Source: Bacteroidota bacterium (GTDB taxonomy: Bacteria; Bacteroidota; Bacteroidia; Flavobacteriales_D; JABDKJ01). Taken from it: DNA of 10,444 nucleotides. The position numbers and the translations under genes were made by a program. Below, one piece after another: positions 7,664 to 10,444 of the stretch (its first letter is position 1; the number at the start of each line of letters is the position of its first letter). The notes under the pieces are model-generated. The model worked only from the letters and a program-made list of their open reading frames with translations, searched no databases and was not told the origin of the DNA. The DNA lies in contig JAQCAN010000073.1 of NCBI GenBank assembly GCA_027621335.1, positions 1-10,444 of the forward strand, written 5' to 3'.

Positions 7664-8215
7664 ATGAGAACCTCCCTTACCCTCTTACTCTTGGCCATGG
7701 GCCTTTTCTTCTCCATTGATGGGATGAGTCAACATGAGATCCATAAGAAGGATGGGAGCATCCTCTATGTGAAAGTGGTGGAGATCAGCCTAGATGCGAT
7801 AAAGTATGTATCACCTACCGATTCATCCGTGCTTATCGAGATTGACAAAGCTGCGGTAAGTAAACTGGTAATGGATGGGAAAGAAGAGACCATCCAGAGT
7901 GGTATGGATGACCCAGCCTTCTATGCCGATCAACGGACCAAGGCTATCAAATTCAATTTCCTCTCTCCTCTGAGCAATTATTACCTGGAGGTGGGATATG
8001 AAAAGAGCATCTCTCCAGGGCGAAGTAATGTAGGCTTCATCGGTGTAGGCCAGATTCCTGGGCGCCTGGACTATGACTATGGATACAATTATGACATCTT
8101 CAGTGGGCAAGACTGGATGTATTCGGTCAATGAGGAATCGGTGAAAGGATTTTTCTTCAGAGGAGGTTATAAGTTCATCAATACGCCTGACTATGTCATG
8201 CGAGGCATGAAGTAA
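7664..8215 (+). CDS. N-terminal open part of the barrel-like protein (signal peptide to premature stop)
   Basis: If the TAA at 8213-8215 is real and obeyed, this 183-residue product is made. It contains the signal peptide, the KKDGSILYVKV-type beta domain and only the first few barrel strands, ending TPDYVMRGMK. A barrel cut here would lack its closing strands and would probably not insert into the outer membrane. An in-frame extension upstream to 7553 is open, but it would overlap the DUF2851 start and the promoter. The ATG at 7664 puts the signal peptide first, so I use it. Confidence 0.6.
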   Translation: MRTSLTLLLLAMGLFFSIDGMSQHEIHKKDGSILYVKVVEISLDAIKYVSPTDSSVLIEIDKAAVSKLVMDGKEETIQSGMDDPAFYADQRTKAIKFNFLSPLSNYYLEVGYEKSISPGRSNVGFIGVGQIPGRLDYDYGYNYDIFSGQDWMYSVNEESVKGFFFRGGYKFINTPDYVMRGMK

Positions 8216-8221
8216 AGTCAC

Positions 8222-8533
8222 TTGTTGAAAGGAGGATATATCAAGCCCGAGGTCCAGATCGGCTCATTCTTCTATGACGAGACCAGACGAGATGAATTCG
8301 GGAATAGAGAGAACTTGAACAATCAGACGGAGGTGTACGGAGGGTTCATTATCAACCTTGGTAAACAATGGGTTTTCAGCGATATCTTCCTAGTAGATAT
8401 CTCCTTGGGCGGTGGGTATGGTTTCTCCTCGAACGATGGGGTGAACGGGAATTATTCTCTACTCCTCAGCCAAATGGACGGTATGGCTTTTGCTCTACGT
8501 TCGTCACTTAATATAGGTATACTCTTAGACTGA
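8222..8533 (+). pseudogene. C-terminal remnant of the barrel-like protein, after the premature stop
   Basis: This 103-codon open part continues in the same frame as the preceding fragment, two codons after its stop. The only early start candidates are TTG codons at 8222 and 8225. The AGGAGG just after them is inside the coding sequence (Lys-Gly-Gly), with no ATG or GTG at a useful distance. It has no signal peptide and carries strand-like segments (YIKPEVQIGSFFY, VYGGFIINLG, DIFLVDISLGGGYGF). It is best read as the second half of one gene, not an independent gene. Its last nine bases overlap the end of pyrF on the other strand. Confidence 0.65.
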
Positions 8534-9343
8534 TTCTCTGATTAATCGGGTCATCACTTTGTTGAGCTCCATTGCCTCATGGCCAGCTCGCTCTGAGAAA
8601 TTCTCTCCCTTTCCTGCATAGATGATTCCTCGACTTGAGTTCACCAATAATCCAATGTCCTGTTTCAAGCAGGACTGTTTATAGACTTCTTCAAGGCTAC
8701 CTCCTTGGGCTCCAACACCTGGGACCAATAAGAAGTGGTCTTTAGCCACCTCTCTAAGTTCATTGAGTTGCTCCGCTTTGGTCGCACCAGCTACGAACAT
8801 GAGGCTATTTGAGTCTCCCCATTGGCCGACCTTCTTAATGACCTCTTTGTAAAGAGGTTCGGCTCCATGATACTGGAAATCCTTAGCCCCTTTGTTAGAG
8901 GTCAATGCCAGAACGATGACCCATTTCCCCTCGAACTCCAAAAAAGGCCTGATCGAGTCTTCCCCCATATAGGGAGCGACTGTAATCGCATCGACATCCA
9001 TCCGATCGAAGAAAGCCTGAGCATACATGGATGATGTATTGCCTATATCCCCTCGCTTTGCATCAGCAATGATGAAGTGATGGGGATGATGAGCTTTGAT
9101 GTATGCGACCGATTGCTCCAGCTGTTCCCAGCCCCAACTGCCATAGGCTTCGTAGAAGGCAGTATTCGGTTTGAAGGCCACACAGTAAGGTGCAACTGCA
9201 TCTATGATGGCCATATTGAACTGAAGGATCCAATCCTCATGAGCCATAAGGTGAGGTGGAATCTTCTCTTTGACGGGGTCAAGACCTACGCAGAGAAAGG
9301 AACCTTTGATATGGATGTGCTCTATGAGATCTTGGCGTGTCAT
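8525..9343 (-). CDS. pyrF: orotidine 5'-phosphate decarboxylase (type 2)
   Basis: This 272-residue enzyme decarboxylates OMP to UMP, the last step of de novo pyrimidine synthesis, in the cytoplasm. The family signature DAKRGDIGNTS (94-104) carries the catalytic Asp94, Lys96 and Asp99. Other supporting blocks are FLCVGLDP (16-23), the substrate-binding FKPNTAFYEAYG (57-68), and VNSSRGIIYA (234-243) near the phosphate site. The length and the GNTS after the signature fit the longer type 2 subfamily, not the ~230-residue E. coli type. The ATG at 9343 overlaps the TGA of prfA as ATGA, so translation is probably coupled. No other pyrimidine gene is in view. The 3' end overlaps the convergent barrel-like gene by nine bases. 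Confidence 0.95.
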   Translation of the reverse strand: MTRQDLIEHIHIKGSFLCVGLDPVKEKIPPHLMAHEDWILQFNMAIIDAVAPYCVAFKPNTAFYEAYGSWGWEQLEQSVAYIKAHHPHHFIIADAKRGDIGNTSSMYAQAFFDRMDVDAITVAPYMGEDSIRPFLEFEGKWVIVLALTSNKGAKDFQYHGAEPLYKEVIKKVGQWGDSNSLMFVAGATKAEQLNELREVAKDHFLLVPGVGAQGGSLEEVYKQSCLKQDIGLLVNSSRGIIYAGKGENFSERAGHEAMELNKVMTRLIRESV

Positions 9344-10422
9344 ACGTTCTCTCCTGCTTTGAGTTTCTCAGAATTCTCTGCCATTTTCAGTGATTCTATG
9401 ATCTCATGAAGATCTCCGTCCATGATAGCAGAGAGGTTATACAAGGTCAGGTTGATGCGGTGATCGGTCACACGGCCTTGGGGATAATTGTAGGTCCTGA
9501 TCTTAGCACTGCGATCACCGCTGGAGACCATGCTCTTCCTTTTCTTGCTTTCCTCTTCGAGGCGCTTGTTCAGTTCCATTTCATATAGCCTTGAACGCAG
9601 CACTTTCAACGCCTTGTCGTAATTCTTCAATTTGGATTTCTCATCCTGGCATTGAACGACCAAACCTGAGGGTAAGTGCGTCAATCGAATAGCTGAATAC
9701 GTGGTATTCACACTTTGACCACCTGGCCCCGAAGAGCAGAATTCATCTCTTCGTATGTCATTCAAGTTCAATTCCACATCGAATTCATCAGCCTCTGGCA
9801 TCACGATGACAGTGGCGGCCGAGGTATGGATGCGTCCTTGGGTTTCCGTCTGGGGTACTCGTTGCACGCGATGCACGCCTGCTTCGTACTTGAGCTCACC
9901 ATAAGCACTCGGCCCCTTGACATTGAAGATCATCTCCTTATACCCTCCTGATGTCCCTTCATTATAATCCACGATCTCCAGCTGCCAGCCTTTATCTGAG
10001 ATGTACTTGGAATACATCCTGAACAAATCCCCAGCGAAGATGCTTGCTTCATCCCCGCCTGTTCCTGCTCTGAGTTCCATGATGACATCTTTCCCATCCT
10101 CAGGATCCTTGGGAATGAGGAGCATCTTCACGTCCTCATCCAAATTCTCCTTCTCAGTCTGCAATCTGTCCAATTCAGCTTTGGCCATATTCCTGAAATC
10201 CTCATCGGTCTCTGAGGCCAGCATGCGCTGAGCTGAATCAATGTCCTGAAGGAGTTTTGCATAAGTATCCCTCGCCTGAACGATTGGCTCCAAGTCCTTA
10301 TACTCCTTCATCAACTTAGTGTAGCGGTCCATATTGGAGATCACCGATGGATCTACAATGAGCTTGGCCACTTCTTCATGGCGCTCAGCGATGGCTGTCA
10401 AGCGATTCAGCAACGTGCTCAC
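9340..10422 (-). CDS. prfA: peptide chain release factor 1
   Basis: Release factor 1 reads UAA and UAG in the ribosomal A site and triggers peptide release. The catalytic GGQ loop is clear (SGPGGQSVNT, with Gly234, Gly235, Gln236). The stop-codon-reading tripeptide is PQT (190-192) in the block RVQRVPQTETQGRIHTSAAT. That is the PxT form of RF1, not the SPF form of RF2. The full length of 360 residues is normal. The start is uncertain: GTG at 10422 gives MSTLLNRL, whereas TTG at 10413 gives MLNRL, which lines up better with the usual RF1 beginning. The frame also stays open to the window edge. The gene ends in TGA, a codon RF1 itself does not read, and the pyrF ATG overlaps this stop. Confidence 0.96.
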   Translation of the reverse strand: MSTLLNRLTAIAERHEEVAKLIVDPSVISNMDRYTKLMKEYKDLEPIVQARDTYAKLLQDIDSAQRMLASETDEDFRNMAKAELDRLQTEKENLDEDVKMLLIPKDPEDGKDVIMELRAGTGGDEASIFAGDLFRMYSKYISDKGWQLEIVDYNEGTSGGYKEMIFNVKGPSAYGELKYEAGVHRVQRVPQTETQGRIHTSAATVIVMPEADEFDVELNLNDIRRDEFCSSGPGGQSVNTTYSAIRLTHLPSGLVVQCQDEKSKLKNYDKALKVLRSRLYEMELNKRLEEESKKRKSMVSSGDRSAKIRTYNYPQGRVTDHRINLTLYNLSAIMDGDLHEIIESLKMAENSEKLKAGENV

Positions 10423-10444
10423 GAAGCTCGGTAATGAAATTCTC

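Larger units (their letters stand above)
7664..8533 (+). pseudogene. secreted outer-membrane-barrel-like protein, interrupted by one in-frame TAA
   Basis: The two open parts, 7664-8215 and 8216-8533, are in the same frame and read as one 289-codon protein apart from TAA at 8213-8215. The N-terminus MRTSLTLLLLAMGLFFSIDG plus MSQ is a signal peptide. Next comes a small beta domain (KKDGSILYVKVVEISLDAIK, about 26-45) of a kind often seen at the start of Bacteroidota surface proteins. From about residue 90 there are alternating strand-like segments with aromatic ends (NYYLEVGYEKSI, GFFFRGGYKFI, GGYIKPEVQIGSFFY, YGGFIINLG, DISLGGGYGF), as in small outer-membrane barrels. The stop falls between two such segments, where a tyrosine (TAT or TAC) would fit. 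Explanations are a recent nonsense mutation, a base-call error or, less likely, readthrough. Function unknown. Confidence 0.75.

Noticed and set aside
7823..8221. 132-codon minus-strand open frame opposite the barrel-like gene
   Set aside because: It has no recognisable domain, and the plus strand has the signal peptide, promoter and strand pattern; it is a shadow frame.
8227..8240. AGGAGG ribosome-binding-like sequence just after the premature stop
   Set aside because: It encodes Lys-Gly-Gly of the continuing frame, no ATG, GTG or TTG follows at a useful distance, and Bacteroidota rarely rely on strong Shine-Dalgarno sites.
8841..8858. Perfect 8-base inverted repeat ACCTCTTT/AAAGAGGT separated by two bases, hairpin-like
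   Set aside because: It lies in the middle of pyrF coding sequence, with no T-run after it on either strand; best explained by codon content.
1..10444. Defence island, mobile element, CRISPR array or tRNA/rRNA
   Set aside because: No direct-repeat arrays, transposase, integrase or RNA-gene signatures were seen; gene content is housekeeping and envelope-related.

Overview
The window looks like a chromosomal segment of a Gram-negative Bacteroidota bacterium, most probably Flavobacteriales-like. Several features point that way: a DUF2851 gene coupled to a short PspC gene, an AGCS symporter with a signal-peptide-like N-terminus, a secreted barrel-like protein, and a perfect Bacteroidota-type -7 promoter element (TAnnTTTG). 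Shine-Dalgarno sequences are generally weak. TAA, TAG and TGA all end genes here, so the genetic code is the standard one. No RNA genes, insertion sequences, CRISPR arrays or phage genes were found. Coding density is very high and no stretch over 300 bases lacks a gene.

Right end (8525-10422, minus strand): prfA (release factor 1) runs into pyrF (orotidine 5'-phosphate decarboxylase) with an ATGA stop/start overlap. pyrF ends 9 bases inside the end of the convergent gene.

Middle (7595-8533, plus strand): this is the only rightward gene. It encodes a secreted, probably outer-membrane, protein of about 289 codons broken by one in-frame TAA at 8213-8215. Its promoter lies in a 69-base divergent gap shared with the DUF2851 gene.

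Centre (5149-7594, minus strand): DUF2851 protein, a 78-residue PspC-like membrane protein (ATGA overlap), and an RmlD-like short-chain dehydrogenase. The last lies 35 bases further on, so it is probably in the same transcript.

Left half (1-5087, minus strand): a likely promoter at the end of the rmlD-like gene drives an AGCS sodium/amino-acid symporter. It is followed closely by a membrane-anchored protein with three helix-hairpin-helix units, a GtrB/DPM1-type polyprenyl-phosphate glycosyltransferase, and a multi-spanning TMTC-like glycosyltransferase with C-terminal TPRs that runs off the window. The last two genes are one base apart. They plausibly form a donor-maker plus transferase pair for glycosylation outside the cytoplasm.

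Overall the window is mostly housekeeping and envelope genes. The strongest points for follow-up are the nonsense-interrupted barrel gene, the GT2/TMTC-like pair, and the nuclease-like motif pattern in the DUF2851 protein.
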